A DNA stretch of 64,000 nt, taken from Adineta ricciae (Eukaryota > Rotifera > Eurotatoria > Adinetida > Adinetidae). Location of the stretch: NCBI GenBank assembly GCA_905250025.1, contig CAJNOJ010000404.1:1-64000 (forward strand), written 5' to 3'. The notes beneath the pieces were generated by a model. The model was not told where the DNA came from and searched no databases. It worked only from the letters and a program-made list of their open reading frames with translations. Positions 45,417 through 58,700 of this stretch are shown piece by piece. A program made the translations under genes and the position numbers. The number at the start of each line of letters is the position of its first letter. Position 1 is the first letter of the stretch.

Positions 45417-46050
45417 ATCTTTCTTTAAAAAGAAAAAAAAACCAAAGAATTTCTTAAATTATTTGACAAATCTTTTCTTTTATAAGTGAAGACAGTGTGA
45501 CATGTCTGTGTGATTTAAACGAATGTTATCTTATCTAAAGTTACATATAAATAGACCAAAAAAAGAATCAGTTATCATCAAAAGAATGTCACCTGGTCGA
45601 AATAAACTCAAATAAATGTCATTTTATTTTAAGAATAAAAGAAATATTTTGAATTTATTTAATCTATCAGAATTTCCTTTTTATATTTAAGATAAATATT
45701 TTGGACTTTCATCTTAAATCTTTCGTTTCTTTTATCGAACAAAGATCATTTGTGTATAACATGTAAAGAATGTTCATTTTAAAAGTCCAAATTTCGATTT
45801 GAAATCAACTGAATAGTTTTATCTCATACGAATGATCATATTGACACCGCGTGATCATCATTCGATATCGAAAGAATTCTTTATTCTCTTTCTTTTTTCT
45901 TTCTATTTGATGATAAAAGTACATCATGTTTGTTTATCTATGAAAAGACTTATTATCTTGTAAAAGTACATTTGACATTCAAATCTAAAAAGAAATATAA
46001 AATATCGTCTCTATTGACTTTAAATTTTATCTACAAGATTCAAATTCTCA
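45417..46050. promoter_or_regulatory. Shared upstream region of the urea-degradation gene pair
   Basis: A 634-bp A+T-rich gap between divergent start codons. A bidirectional promoter is inference from position. I find no clear TATA pair or named operator. Confidence 0.4.
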
Positions 46051-47930
46051 ATGCCAACGATTGGTGAACTTCATGAAGTTTATTCGAATAATCCAAATGG
46101 TCTTTTGCAGACGATCAATTCAATTTATGATCGAATTGAAAAAGAAGGTTTAAAACCCATTTGGATTTCAATTGTTCCACGAGAAAAAGTTTTAAAACGA
46201 GTTGAAGAATTGTTATCAATTTCTCAAGATGATCGTGATGCTTATCCATTATTTGGAATTCCATTTGCAGTGAAAGATAATATTGATGTAATTGATTTGA
46301 AGACAACAGCAGCATGTTCATCATTTGCTGATGAAAAAGCAACGAAAAGTGCATTTGTTGTTTGTAAACTTGAAGAAGCAGGTGCAATTGTAATCGGAAA
46401 AACCAATATGGATCAATTTGCAACAGGTTTAGTCGGAATTCGTTCGCCATTTGGAATTTGTTCGAGTGTTTTTCATAAAAATTTCATCTCAGGTGGTTCA
46501 AGTTCAGGTTCAGCAGTTAGCGTTGGTAATGGTTTAGTAAGTAAAAGAATCAAAGTGAAGAATTGTAAAGAAAAACCCAAGATATTTTGAAGGTGACATT
46601 TGCATTGGGAACAGATACAGCTGGATCAGGTCGAGTTCCAGCAATGTTCAATAATGTTATTGGAATGAAACCAACACGTGGTTTATTAAGTTGTTCCGGT
46701 GTTGTTCCAGCATGTCGAAGTGTTGATTGTGTTTCAATTTTTGCTGAAACATGTAAAGATGCATCAATAATCTTGTCAGTTGCTCATGGCTATGATGAAA
46801 ATGATCCATATTCTCGTCAATTATCATTTTGTTCATCACCATGGATTATTTCATCGAAATTTCGTTGTGGTGTTCCAACAAAATCAACTCGTCAATTCTT
46901 TGGTGATACAGAAAATGGTGAATTATTTGAAAAAGTAATTAAAACTGTGGAAACTGAATTGAATGGGGAAATCATTGAATTTGATTTGACTTCATTTGTG
47001 AAAGTTGCCAATTTGCTTTATAAAGGACCTTGGGTTGCTGAACGTTATGCTTCTGTTGGTAAATTTATTGATGAACATCAATCTGATATTGATCCAACTG
47101 TTTTCTCAATTATTTCCAAATCGAAATCTTATTCTGCAGTTGATGTTTTCAATTCGATGTATGAAATTGAAAAATTGAAGAAAGAAACAAAAGAATTGTG
47201 GAAGAATTTTGATGTGATGTTAGTTCCAACTGCACCTCGAACTTTTACAATTGATCAAATTCAACAATCACCAATTGAACTCAATACTCAACTCGGCTTT
47301 TATACAAATTTTGTAAATTTACTTGATTTAACAGCAATTGCATTACCTGCTGGTCTTCGTCAAGATCATTTACCTTTTGGTGTGACTTTTATTTCTCATT
47401 CGTTTACTGATCAAGCACTTCTTCTTCTTGCTGATCGACTTCATCGTTGTCTTTCAACATTTATTGGTTGTTCAACTACACATCTTTTATCTAATACACA
47501 AAAATTATCAATGAAAGAAAACGATGAACAATGGAATTGTTTTCTCATTGGTGTTGTTGGTGCTCATCTCTCCGATTTACCATTGAATTATCAACTCATC
47601 GAAAGAAATGCAAGATTTGTTCGCAAATGTCGAACTCATCAAGAATATCGTCTTTATGCACTTTCAAATACGAATCCGTGTAAGCCGGGATTGATTCGAG
47701 TCAATGGAAGTCAAGGATCAGGAATTGAAATCGAAATTTGGGCAATTCCAAATGAATATTTGGCAAGTTTTGTCAATTTAATTTCATCACCACTTACGAT
47801 TGGAAATATTCTTCTTGATGATGGACAATCGGTGAAAGGTTTTCTTGTAGAATCATCTGGTATCGAGACGGCAAAAGATATCACTCATTTCGGAGGATGG
47901 AAAGCTTATCTTAACGCTTCAGAAGGATAA
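46051..47930 (+). CDS. Allophanate hydrolase
   Basis: Exons 46051-46536 and 46593-47930, joined over a 56-nt GTAAGT...AAG intron, give 607 residues. The amidase-signature domain has the Ser-cisSer-Lys triad: Lys in FAVKDNIDV, Ser in SGGSSSGSAV, Ser in TDTAGSGRVPA. The intron falls between the two Ser motifs. The C-terminal part (from about residue 480: CFLIGVVGAHLSDLPLNYQL) fits the allophanate hydrolase C domain, which completes breakdown. Reaction: allophanate to 2 NH3 + 2 CO2. Length agrees with stand-alone bacterial enzymes (about 600). Head to head with urea carboxylase, so the pair makes an ATP-driven urease substitute. Foreign origin likely; the intron shows adaptation to the host. Confidence 0.92.
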
Positions 47931-48184
47931 TTTTGATTGAATCCGATTCCGCTTTTTTCTTTGATTATGTAATCGATATTTATCTTTATCAATAAATTAT
48001 TTATCAATTAGAAAAAGAAAACATTCTTCTCATCTTAAAATAATTATTCAGTGGATAAGAACATACACAACCTTTGTGTAACATTGGCAACGAGTAGTGT
48101 TTTATTCAGTGTGAAAATGTAAGCAGAAACTTTTGTTTTTATTAAAAGAGATTTTTGTATTTTGAAAAAGTCAAAACTTATCAA

Positions 48185-49223
48185 TCACGCTTTATTTTCT
48201 TCATCTTTTTTTCTTCCAACTTCGAGAAGCATATTCGTGATACCATAATTGATAACTTCATCGATATCTTCGTCGTCTTTGACAATAATAATTCCAGCAT
48301 AATCAATTCCACCAATAGGTACTTTCGATCCATTCTTCAAAATGAACGTATCTTTTGTTCTCGGAATGACATGTAAATAATTCTTTGTCATCACCACATT
48401 ATACGACGTTTTCAATGGATTGAATTCTTTTCCTTCTTTGAAACTGAACATCTCATCTAAAAGTTGAATAAATTGATTCATCAGATATTCCGCTAAGTGA
48501 TCAATTTGTTCCGGCGGACGAATAGAAATGACAAAATGTGCCCAAGGCACTTGACTGATTTGACAAGCCTGAGAATAATTCTGTTCTTCTTGGAGGAAAA
48601 AATCGATTGGTGGATCGTTTTGTAAAACTGGAAAGAATTGAATATGTTTGTGTTTCTGACTTGCACCGGAATCTTCACCACAATTGAAAAACACGAGCAA
48701 TTTTGTTGTTCTATAATTTCGAATGATTTGATAACATAAGGATAGTTCATCAGCTGATAACGGATCGGACTGATTGGCGAATTCTTAGGAGAAAAAAAAA
48801 ATGCAAAAATCGACCCATCAAAGATTCCATCGACATACCATGAGGAGCAACGAGAAATTGATTTTTCGTCGAAGGAAATTTATTGAGTACCACAGCATAG
48901 GTTGTCTCATTCGATCCATAATTCGGAATGTCACAAACGTGAACACATTTATCGTAAGGAGGAGCAAATGGATCTTTGTCAGTTTTGTCTACATCTCCTT
49001 TCAATGGTTTTTGTTTATGACTAAGAACAGATCGTAGGTGATACTAAATAAGATGAAAGTCGATGTTTTTAAGTAAACTTCGACGAAAAAGTTATACCGG
49101 ACAGCCATCAACTGAATGTTCGATAGTTTTTCCAAGTTCAAGAACGACATCACCTGTTTTCACTGCGTTTTCAAACGTGTCTGAAACGAGATTATCGATG
49201 TTTGTCAACGGATTCGATGCCAT
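48185..49223 (-). CDS. Ap4A phosphorylase (ATP adenylyltransferase)
   Basis: Exons 49223-49098, 49043-48839 and 48783-48185 splice to 930 nt, 309 residues, all junctions in phase. N-terminal MASNPLTNIDNLVSDTFENA, then DKDPFAPPYD and YAVVLNKFP; in the middle SGASQKHKHIQFFP, the His-x-His-x-Gln nucleotidyl-transfer motif with the catalytic His; then VPWAHFVISI and SYNVVMTKNYLHVIPR of the C domain. It cleaves diadenosine tetraphosphate with phosphate to ATP + ADP. This two-domain family is typical of yeast (APA1/APA2, about 320 residues) and some bacteria and protists; animals normally use a Nudix enzyme. Another horizontal-transfer candidate, next to the urea genes. Confidence 0.85.
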
Positions 49224-49351
49224 TCTTCTAAAATAATATATAAAATGCGTTCTGTCTTGAATTCTTTTCTATGTTGGTTTCCTGTTCGATTAGAAAAAAA
49301 TCCAGTAAACAAAAAGAAAACGAGATGTCGCAACGAGAAAGTCTTTATTAG

Positions 49352-50083
49352 TTAATCTGTTGTATATTCTTCGTATTCATGTTTAAAACCAAGTAGCTGA
49401 CCGATCAGAGCACCGATTCTTGTGATGATTTTCATTATTGATAAAGGAAGCGTCGTTAGATAAGTTTCCGCATTGTCAAAAAGTACGAATATTTGCCAAA
49501 TAGACACAGATTCATCGCGTATGACGCCGCCGAAATTTTCGAAAAATGCACGTCGAAGTCCATTGTATCGATTTGCTGGTTCAACACGAATGAGAACAGT
49601 CAAATCTTCTTTGTTGTCATTCATCCAAAATGTATGTGGCACACCTGGTTGAATAATAAGAGGCTTTGGACATGTGTGAACATCACATGAGATGATTTCA
49701 TCGCCTAGTTGGTACCCCAACTGACCTTGAAGAAGTGTAAAATATTCGATTTGGCGGAGATGAATATGAAGTGGCGGTGTGCAAGGTCGGGAGAGAGGAG
49801 CGACTTCGAGATCGCCACATAGACCATGAGCATAAAGCGTGTTTTCGAATTCAAAATATGAAGATTCGGACTGTTGAAGAAAATGATAAGTTTCTGTGTT
49901 ATTTTTTAACGAAGTTGAAATATGTGAGAAACCTTTTGTGCGTGTTCGGATGAGCTAAAAATAGAAATAACAATTTTGACACATTCGACTGGAAATCAAA
50001 TCTACTTGAGATGCCAAAAAGCGATAATAAACAACCCATGCGATAAAACTAACCAAAACAAACGATTTCAACCACCAATGCAT
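49352..50083 (-). CDS. Membrane-anchored cupin protein (5' splice structure uncertain)
   Basis: The last exon (from about 49870 to 49352) holds a cupin barrel: PPLHIHLRQIEYFTLLQG gives the first motif (H-x-H-x4-E), and IIQPGVPHTFWMND the second with its His. The protein ends FKHEYEEYTTD. Upstream, the ATG at 50083 begins MHWWLKSFVLVSFIAWVVYY, a signal anchor, and one or two short introns must lie between 49860 and 50000; I could not fix them with certainty. Cupins bind a metal and serve as enzymes or binding proteins, so the substrate cannot be named. Ap4A phosphorylase is the next gene downstream on the same strand. Confidence 0.65.
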
Positions 50084-50556
50084 ATTTTCTTATATGTATT
50101 GAAGACGAATATGTATAACGATCATCACCGAAACGAACACGTGTGTTAATTTACGCGCGGTCGATCGAAGAAAACAAAAAATGTGTCATACAAAAAATAG
50201 TATAGTACAGGCAAAATCGAAATATTCAATAAAAGATTGAGATTCTCTCTATGTGAATCGTTTATTAGCATGAGAATTTATATCTCGAAATATATTTAGC
50301 AGATTATCGCTCTTTTTATGTAATCCGCGTGTTATTGAGTATGAATGTTCATAATTGATACGATAAGCCAATGATATTTTGAAAGTATATCTCATACGGT
50401 TCTCATATGACATACGATTCAATCATTTCCGTGTGGTTCACGACATATTTGGCTTAGTACGGTTATATTTTCTTTGTATATAGGGCAAAGATATAATATA
50501 TTGATCTAGAGTGTAGTGGTTGACATATTCAATTAAAAGTGTATAAACAAGTTACA

Positions 50557-50783
50557 ATGACAACAACACTTCGGGTGATGTTTTATTTGCCGACTGCATC
50601 GGAACTTGATTATCAACGAGTTAAAGACGTACCAGATTATATAATTCCAGTAAAAGAGTTCTTGTGAGTCTCAGTAAACAACAAGAAATTTCATTATAAG
50701 ACTACTTAACATTTTTTGTGTTTTCAAATTTTAGAATGTTTGACCTCATATTATCGGAGAAAGGCACTACTTCGTTTCAATGA
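50557..50783 (+). CDS. Small two-exon frame, hypothetical
   Basis: 50557-50663 and 50735-50783 splice in phase (GTGAGT...TAG) to a 51-residue product starting MTTTLRVMFYLPTASELDYQ. The beginning has the feel of a DIX or ubiquitin-like beta strand, but this is a weak impression. It may be the first exons of a larger decayed gene. No other support. Confidence 0.25.
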
Positions 50784-51810
50784 TGCATTCGGTTCGTTAT
50801 TCGCTGAAATAATTTCATACATCCCACTGTCTTCCTATTTAAACACTCGTCCATTCGTGTAGACTATTTTCACAATCATTCGCATTGTCTGTTTACATTT
50901 CAGTTCGTCAACGATATAAAATTACCTTTAAATTTCTCAAAAAATTCTACATTCTCCAATTGGGTAACGTTTGTCGGTATTGATTTTGTTTACTATTAGC
51001 TATATCGAATGGCACACAGTAGGACGAATCGAGATGTGAAATTTAGAAGTGAACTTCTTTTGGGCGACTCATTATTCGTCTGAAAATTTCGACTTCTCCA
51101 CTGCTCGTCAGCAGGGCTTTCTGCAGTACGTTTTTGATTGGATACCTTACCTTTCATCTTTACATGAATTGATTATTTCAATTTTGTATTCATATACAAA
51201 TCATACTTCGATTACGAAATCAGCAGTATCCAGAAATCAAGTATCCGATTGAATTTTACCATCTGAAGATCTCACTAAGATTGAAAATAGACATTTTTGT
51301 GTACTTATTATTTGGATTTATTCAATATTATGCTGTACTTCAAGATTCGAAAGTGAATTTATTGTCAATGATTTCGATTTTTGATAGATTTCATCTTTTA
51401 GAACTATTCGGTGATTTTGTTTACTTTAACGACTTTTCGTACGATATTTGATAGTCGGTAAGATTAATGTTAATTAGTATTTGATTCGTCAGCAGAGTTT
51501 CGTCGATAAAAAAATCTGTTGTTCATCTGGAACGAACTCGACTTCTTTATATTGTATTTTTATCGCAATTCTCGCGAAAAAAGTCGATTTTGTTTCTTCC
51601 AAACAATTCTTTTCTCTCAACCCTCGCTTATTCTGTTCTCTATTTCCATTCTTTTGGACCCTCGATAAACACACCATAATAAACTTTTCTCTCGTTTTGT
51701 CATATCTCAAAGTGCGCATAGGACAACATCTCGAGAACATTCTTTTAAATAAACGTACGTGAAAAGTAAAATAGCAGTGTCAGCGAGTACTAAACAAACC
51801 TGATAAGCAT
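50784..51810. other. Intergenic, no gene seen
   Basis: Short open frames only; none has a recognisable domain. Confidence 0.4.
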
Positions 51811-52449
51811 ATGGTTCTTTCCACTTCATCAAAGATTTTCCTGATGGATCGATTTCTGAATATTATGATGGCGATGGATGCCAAGAATGGAATGGGAATC
51901 AATAATACATTGCCATGGAAATTAAACGAAGATGAACGATGGTTTTTGAGCATATCAACAACGACGAAAGATCCGTTAAAACGAAATGCTGTAATTATTG
52001 GTCGATTGACCTACGAATCATTTTGCAAATATTTAACGAAAAGTTTTGTTCATTGGCATTTTATTGTGATAACCTCGAATTCTTTAGAATCGATCAAAGC
52101 GAATTATGAGCAAAGTCATCTCGATGCTGTCAGATCGTTTGACGAAGCTGTTCGAATGGCACGTGGATTTCTTGACGATCCAGAGAAAGGTATTGAATCC
52201 GTGTTTGTGCTCGGGGGTGTCCAACCGTACGAACAAGCTATGGCTTCGGATCTGGTTCATCGTATCTATTTAACAAGAATCTTTGCTGAATATTCATGTG
52301 ATACGTATTGGTCAAACTTAAATTTGAGCCAATTTCGACGAATTCAACGATCGAAAGATGAGATTCTTGCAGAGCTCGATGATCAAATTATAGAAGAAAA
52401 TGGTGTTACTTATCAATTTCAAGTTTATGAATTTGATGGGAAACAATAA
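51811..52449 (+). CDS. Dihydrofolate reductase
   Basis: An intronless frame of 212 residues, or 201 if translation starts at the second Met (51844, MDRFLNIMMAMD), which lines up better with family starts. Motifs: MMAMDAKNGMGINNTLPWKL (substrate and NADPH region with the conserved Trp), AVIIGRLTYES and VFVLGGVQPYEQAM (the Gly-Gly NADPH loop), then IYLTRI. The acidic active-site residue expected after PW is in the LNEDERWF stretch. It reduces dihydrofolate to tetrahydrofolate with NADPH in the cytosol. No thymidylate synthase fusion is seen. Confidence 0.88.
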   Translation: MVLSTSSKIFLMDRFLNIMMAMDAKNGMGINNTLPWKLNEDERWFLSISTTTKDPLKRNAVIIGRLTYESFCKYLTKSFVHWHFIVITSNSLESIKANYEQSHLDAVRSFDEAVRMARGFLDDPEKGIESVFVLGGVQPYEQAMASDLVHRIYLTRIFAEYSCDTYWSNLNLSQFRRIQRSKDEILAELDDQIIEENGVTYQFQVYEFDGKQ

Positions 52450-54034
52450 ATGATTTTGTCGAAAAAGTGAACAGAAATCTGTCTCCATTTCATAGATAAT
52501 TAAAACCTGCGTAAGATGGTGGAGAGAATAATAATTAACACTGTGAAGCAAATTCTTCCCCAGTCTACTATTTTTTCTACATACATTTTGCAACGATTCA
52601 AGATCTGAATGATGCGGGTTCTTTTTTTATATTGATACAATTGATCTTAAATTGAACGGAATATATGAAATCAGTACACTTAAACCAAATTATTTATTTG
52701 AACATATTCGTATTCGTATATCATCAGGGTAATCTAATGTTTTTTATTCGATTGTATGCTCTATCTCTTATTTGTTAATATAATTATTATTTTCCTTAAT
52801 ACAGAGAGCGAATGTGACGATAGACGACTTTGATCTTCATTTTGTTGATCGTCAGTATGAGAGGTGTAGAAAGAAAGGTAAAGTTGGGCTACGTTTGTTA
52901 TGATCGACTTTATTCTATATATGATATGTAATACAACGTAACTGTATTAGTACTTTCCATGTGTGCGAACGTTCTCGTATTTCTCTACAGTCTCACCTGT
53001 CGCTTTTCATTGTAAGCACTTCTGAGTGTGACAAAAACTAGGGCATAAACCAAAATCAACATTCTCAACACAACTCGTCAGATGAAGTACAGTGAAGTAA
53101 GTAGTGTGTTGGTATTTCAGTCGTAATTTATTGGTACTTCAAATACTATCTGAAGTAGATGAAGTCTCGCTTTTCCTCCTTTGGTTCGGATACATGTAAA
53201 TAACACTTATTTCAAGGTGATTGACCTCTGCACAAAAGTAGCTTTAAATTTCTTTGGATGAGAGTGCACATATATAATTGTGACATATTCTTCGATCTCA
53301 TTTAAACTACATGCATTCACTAGCCGATTGCCATGACTTTGCTTGCATTTATGACATCAGATCCCACTGCTGTGCTGTTGACAAATGTTAAACCTAATAA
53401 CAAATAGTAACATTTGTATATGTCGTCTGAAAAAGTTGCGAATATCATACTATATGGCCACTTTGCTGTGGTAAAAGTTTAGCTGGAGTAATCTGAATAT
53501 CCTTTCATGATTTTGTTCTTATAACAAGACGTTCGATATACACTCACAAAGTATAATCAAAGAGCTATCGAAGAACATGTATCAATAATCAGTCAAAGGT
53601 CCAGAAGTGTATTATACTACTATTTTAGACTATCCTTACCATGAACACTGAAGAATAATATTGAACAGGAGAGTATAGCTATCATATACACTGCTGCAGC
53701 AAAAGTCATAAATTCATATCTAAAAGAGAATGAGAAAAAAGTTGACAGTAAATCTATGTACTAAGAAAGTGAGTGCAAATATTACCCTAGTTTGGTTGAG
53801 TTAAATTATAGGGTATTCGTTTTGCTTTTTTATTTTTCATGAAAGAAATAATCATTATTTCATTAAATGCGCTTCCTTTCAAGTAAATCATGAGAAATAA
53901 AGAGCACATTTGATTTTACATGTGCAGACTTCTACTTTTATTAGACACCATAGGAGGGTTTATATTAAGCGCGGAAAGTTAGAATAGCAATTTTTTCTTG
54001 TAAAATAATTTGATGTATTCTCAACAAGGAGTTT
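52450..54034. other. Intergenic, no gene seen
   Basis: A+T-rich. No supported coding, RNA or element feature. Confidence 0.4.
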
Positions 54035-54760
54035 ATTCTCTACAAGACAAAGAATTGTTCGATCGAGACAATGAAAACCTTCCTGTGATTCATATTAAAT
54101 TCAATGACCAGTTGCTAACCAAATTGTATTTCCTGTATTCACCGATTTCTTCAATAATTCATCATTGATCATAAACTCTGGTCCACTCCCACTTTCATCA
54201 ACGTACTTCCCTCTGACAGCACAACCACACATACAAGTGCAAAATGCATTTTCGTTGTAACAATCCAGTGAAGTTCAAACCCATCGCATATCATTACCTT
54301 AAATGAAAAAAACAATTGTGTTACCCTTAAAGGATTCATTTCAAGCGGTTAACTTATGAACTTCGACATCTGAAGAACTCAATCTTTGAATCATTGAAAG
54401 ACGATCCATGATCTAGGCTTTTCAAACAAACAATTTCTAACAACGACGTCGTGTCATTTGACTATGTTTCACCGACGATGGTCGATGCTTAAATAATATT
54501 TTCTCACAAGATGTTTTGTCAGGAATTGTTTAAGTACTCTTCTGGCGTTAAATAATACTAATGCCGTTTGTTTAAAAATGAAAAAATAAAAATGACCAGA
54601 TTTTATGTACTGAAAGAATTTTACAACAGTGGTCATTGACAAACAAAAAGAATGTTTCGAAACTATGCGGCAACATTTGCTCTACTTACGATGAGCTCCA
54701 TGAACGTATCTACTACTTCGTTACATTCATCTACATTTTGATTAATATAAAGTTGAGAAA
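54035..54760. repeat. Direct repeat flanking the protease gene, copy 1
   Basis: Blocks 54035-54290 and 54480-54760 match 59745-59990 and 60415-60700. The middle differs. It carries the Cys-rich last exon described next. Confidence 0.7.
54101..54267 (-). pseudogene. Last exon of a Cys-rich gene (copy 1)
   Basis: The minus strand reads DCYNENAFCTCMCGCAVRGK, then INDELLKKSVNTGNTIWLAT, then GH and stop. The same frame and stop are kept at 59803-59972 with several amino-acid changes and no frame damage, which suggests a coding exon. I see no matching first exon of copy 2 here; instead a different short frame (MDRLSMIQRLSSSDVEVHKL) sits at the equivalent place behind a shared promoter region. Confidence 0.4.
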
Positions 54761-54767
54761 GGATTGT

Positions 54768-55793
54768 TTATTTATGATAGGTATAACCATTTGCTCTTCA
54801 ATTTATACGAAATCATCGATCATTGATCTCGTCATTGGTGAAAACTTAAGGATTCGAAAAGAAATAAACAATTTTGTATTCGTTGCAGGGACAAGAAAAG
54901 AGATGTTGCGTTTTGTGTCAAGATTTGACTAGGCTTCATCAGAAGAAAACGCACTTGTACGAAGAATAGAAAAATGAGGGTCTAGATGCGAACCATTAGT
55001 TTTGTTATCATTTCTTCTTTCTTTTACTATATAAGAGGATAAAAGAAGAAGAGCTAATTTGATTTGTTTCTCAATTTTTGAGGAATACTTCACCTTATTC
55101 TTCATGTAGTAAATAATCTAGAACCGACAATAGATTCCCTAATTGCAAATTGATGTGTCTACAAAACATTGATTCCCGCGTTTATGAAGATTCGTCACAA
55201 AATCGTGCATGGCACTTTATGTTGACTTCGACATCGATTTTCTCTCCTATTCAGTTCGAGCAGAATGAGAATGTCAGTTTGAAAGTATACGTCCAAGCTC
55301 TCAAGCTGAGAGAAAAGACCTTGACATGTACAACTCAAAAATAAAACATTCGATGAAATACATTCAGCTATACGAAAGTGATTATAGTGCCTCTCATCTC
55401 GTCTCATTACTGAAATCAAAATGAATTTTACAATAATATATTTAGACTACAACAAAATTCGGATAGTACGTAGTTTATTCGATATTTTACTTAAGTTTGA
55501 TATGAAACAAAATTCTGAATATATTTATTTTTTCTTGTTGTATTTTTATTCTAAATATTTGAAATGAATTTTATTTTACATAGTATTAACACACGAAAAC
55601 TTTGTTCTCACCATCATTGAAATATTTATAGTTTGATATCGAATATCCAATAGCGTCACGAACTTTATTTATTATTTATTATATCGATGAATAATCATAT
55701 TTAATACTTAACTCAATATTATCTTTTTGCTTAAATCCAGTCTCATAAATACGAAAGACAAAACGAAATATTTGTTCAGAAAGTTACTCGAAG
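54768..55793. other. Intergenic, no gene seen
   Basis: No supported feature upstream of the protease gene. A TATA element is not obvious. Confidence 0.4.
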
Positions 55794-58700
55794 ATGAACA
55801 TTCTTTTATTATTATTTCTTTTTGGAAATATATTTTCAATCAAAGCAAAAGAATTTTCGTGTAATACAAATCGATCATGTGGTTGTGGAAAAAGAAATGT
55901 TGAATATGGTGTAGAATCTAAACCATCCAGTTGGTCAATGATTGTATCGGTTCAATATGATTATTCACATGTTTGTGAAGGATCGATTTTATCTGATTCA
56001 TTTATTTTAACATCAGCGAATTGTGTTCGACGATTTTTAAGAGATGTTAAACACAGAAAAGTGAGTGTTCTTGTTGAAATATCTGAAAAATTTCAACGAA
56101 TAACAATCGATAATATAATAATTCATCCAAATTGGACAAATTCATTCGATCGATATGAAAACGATATTGCTTTACTTCATTTATCTCGATCATTACCATC
56201 GACAAGTCGATCATGTCTTTCGAGTCAAAATCCATCGGTTGATAGAAGTCTGATCATTGTTCAATGGAATCCAAATAATTCACATGTTTTACGACAAAGA
56301 TTTGTTTCATTTGCTGAACGTAATTATACAAATTGTAATAATTCAAATCAACAATTCTGCGTAAATTTAAGAAACGTCACCGAAAGTAAAGAAAATTGAT
56401 CCGAAAATGAAAAAGAATTGTTTAAAATTTTTATTTAGATACTTGTTATGGTATGCTTACTGAAATCATCTCATCAGAAAGTCGAAAGAGTATTTGAGTA
56501 GTGGCTGTATAGTGAAGGGATTTTTCTTCTTTTTACCACTCTTTAATCACATTTTCTATGTTATTAGACATATTTTACAGTCCAATATTTCAATGGTTTG
56601 ATGATCATTGGAAACAAGTTGGTATTTCATCATTTCCATCGACTAGCTGCAAAATAAATTCGATTTTGAGCTTTACTCGAATTGCTCATTATCGGCAATG
56701 GATTGAAGAAAATTTAAAAATGAATAACAAAATACTAAGAACAAACGAAAATTCTCCAACGATCATATACCGATGTGGACGTCGGGGCAACACATGTGGT
56801 TGTGGTTCTGTAAATGCTGAATTTGTTGAGGAAAACGGACATCAAGCCAAACCTCTTAGTTGGCCAATGATTGTTTCAATTCGTTTAAATGAGAAACATT
56901 TATGCAGTGGTTCGATATTAAATGATTCGTTTATCTTAACATCTGCTTCATGCATTGCAAATATATCTATAATTGGTCTAACTATTGTAGCTGGTGTTCA
57001 CAATCTTTCTTCAGAAAATGTCGGAATTCTTCGAAAAGTTGATCGAGTATTTGTTCATCCAGGTTATGTAGGAATATTCAATGATTACATCAATGATATT
57101 TCTATTTTACATATATCGAAACCGTTTGATTTAGACGATAATACATTAATTAAACAAACATGTTTAGCAGAAAAAGTTTCTCCGGCATCGCCATCATATT
57201 TCTATCCATATGCGAACGATAAATTAGCATTGATCGGATGGGGAACAATGAATTGCGACAAGAAAAATGAAGATAACTCTCTTCAACAAATTGCAGTGTA
57301 TACAGGAAGGCCTTCTAACAAAAATTGCTATGTATTAGAAGAACATACATCTGCGCAATTTTGTGCTGGACTTGTGAATCAAACTTCAGGTTAAGATTCA
57401 CTTTTCGACAATGAAAACATAACTTACGACATTTTAAAATTCTTTTTAGTTTCTTGTGTTGGTATGTTCAAGAATATTTGATTATAAATTTTACTTTTAG
57501 AAATTTAGCCGATCCGGGAAGTCCAATATTTCAATGGGAATATGATCGTTGGGTACAAGTTGGAATTGCTTCATATGTGATCGATTGTCTACCATTCAGA
57601 AACTTACCACTTTATACAAGAACTATTGAATATAACGAATGGATTTCTTCAATTGTAAATGATTGTCCAACGCAACCCATTGAAACAACAACGAAACTTC
57701 CGATCAGATATTCATGTGATTCTACAGTGTCATGCGGTTGTAGCTCTTCTCCAGTTAGTTTAACTCCAGCACGTATTATTGGTGGAGAGAATGCAATTGA
57801 ATCAAGTTGGTCAATGATTGTTTCATTGAAATTAAACGGAGATGATAGACACATGTGTGGTGCAAGTATTTTATCTAATTCATATATTCTTACAGCAGCT
57901 CATTGTATTGCGCATGATCCACCGTTTTCTTCGATGAATTTAACAATGGTAGATAATGCTACAATTGCTGTTGGAATGACAAATATTTCCGATCCAAGTC
58001 AAATCATACGTTCAGTCGATAAATTTTATGTTCATCCAGAATATATTGGTGAACGAGATGGATATCGTCATGATATAGCTGTTTTACATTTAAATCAATC
58101 ATTGAGTATTGGTGTTGATAATCCCTTATTAAGAAAAACATGTATTCATCGTGTTGATCCACCATTAATAAGTCATGAGTACATTAAAAATGGTACTCGA
58201 CTGAGTGTTATTGGATGGGGAACTACAGTACCCGGTGAAGATGAAAGTCCGATAATTCTTCAACAAACAGAAGTTTTTGCAATGGATAATGATGATTTCG
58301 TATGTACAGATGCAATGGATGATCCACATACACAATTTTGTGCAGGATTATATGAGGGTGGAAAAGGTAAAGAAGATCTTTCTGCTTCTATTAAATTATG
58401 ATTGTTGTCTTTAGATTCTTGTCAAGGTGATTCAGGTGGACCCATATTTCGCTGGACAGGAAAATATTGGGAACAAGTTGGTATTGTTTCACACGGACGT
58501 GGTTGTGCTGTTGCTGGTAGTCCGGGTATTTATACAAGATTATCATATTATTATGATTGGATTAATGATATTCTTAAAACAAATGATGAATATATAGAAC
58601 CCGAGATAATTTCAACAAATAAATCTTCTACGGTAACAATCATTCATTCTTCTGTTACAACTACTTCTACAATATTTAGAACATCAAACCATAGTACTTA

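Noticed and set aside
51049-51252. 67-codon frame between the cupin and DHFR genes
   Set aside because: No signal peptide, no homologous copy, no promoter or splice support.
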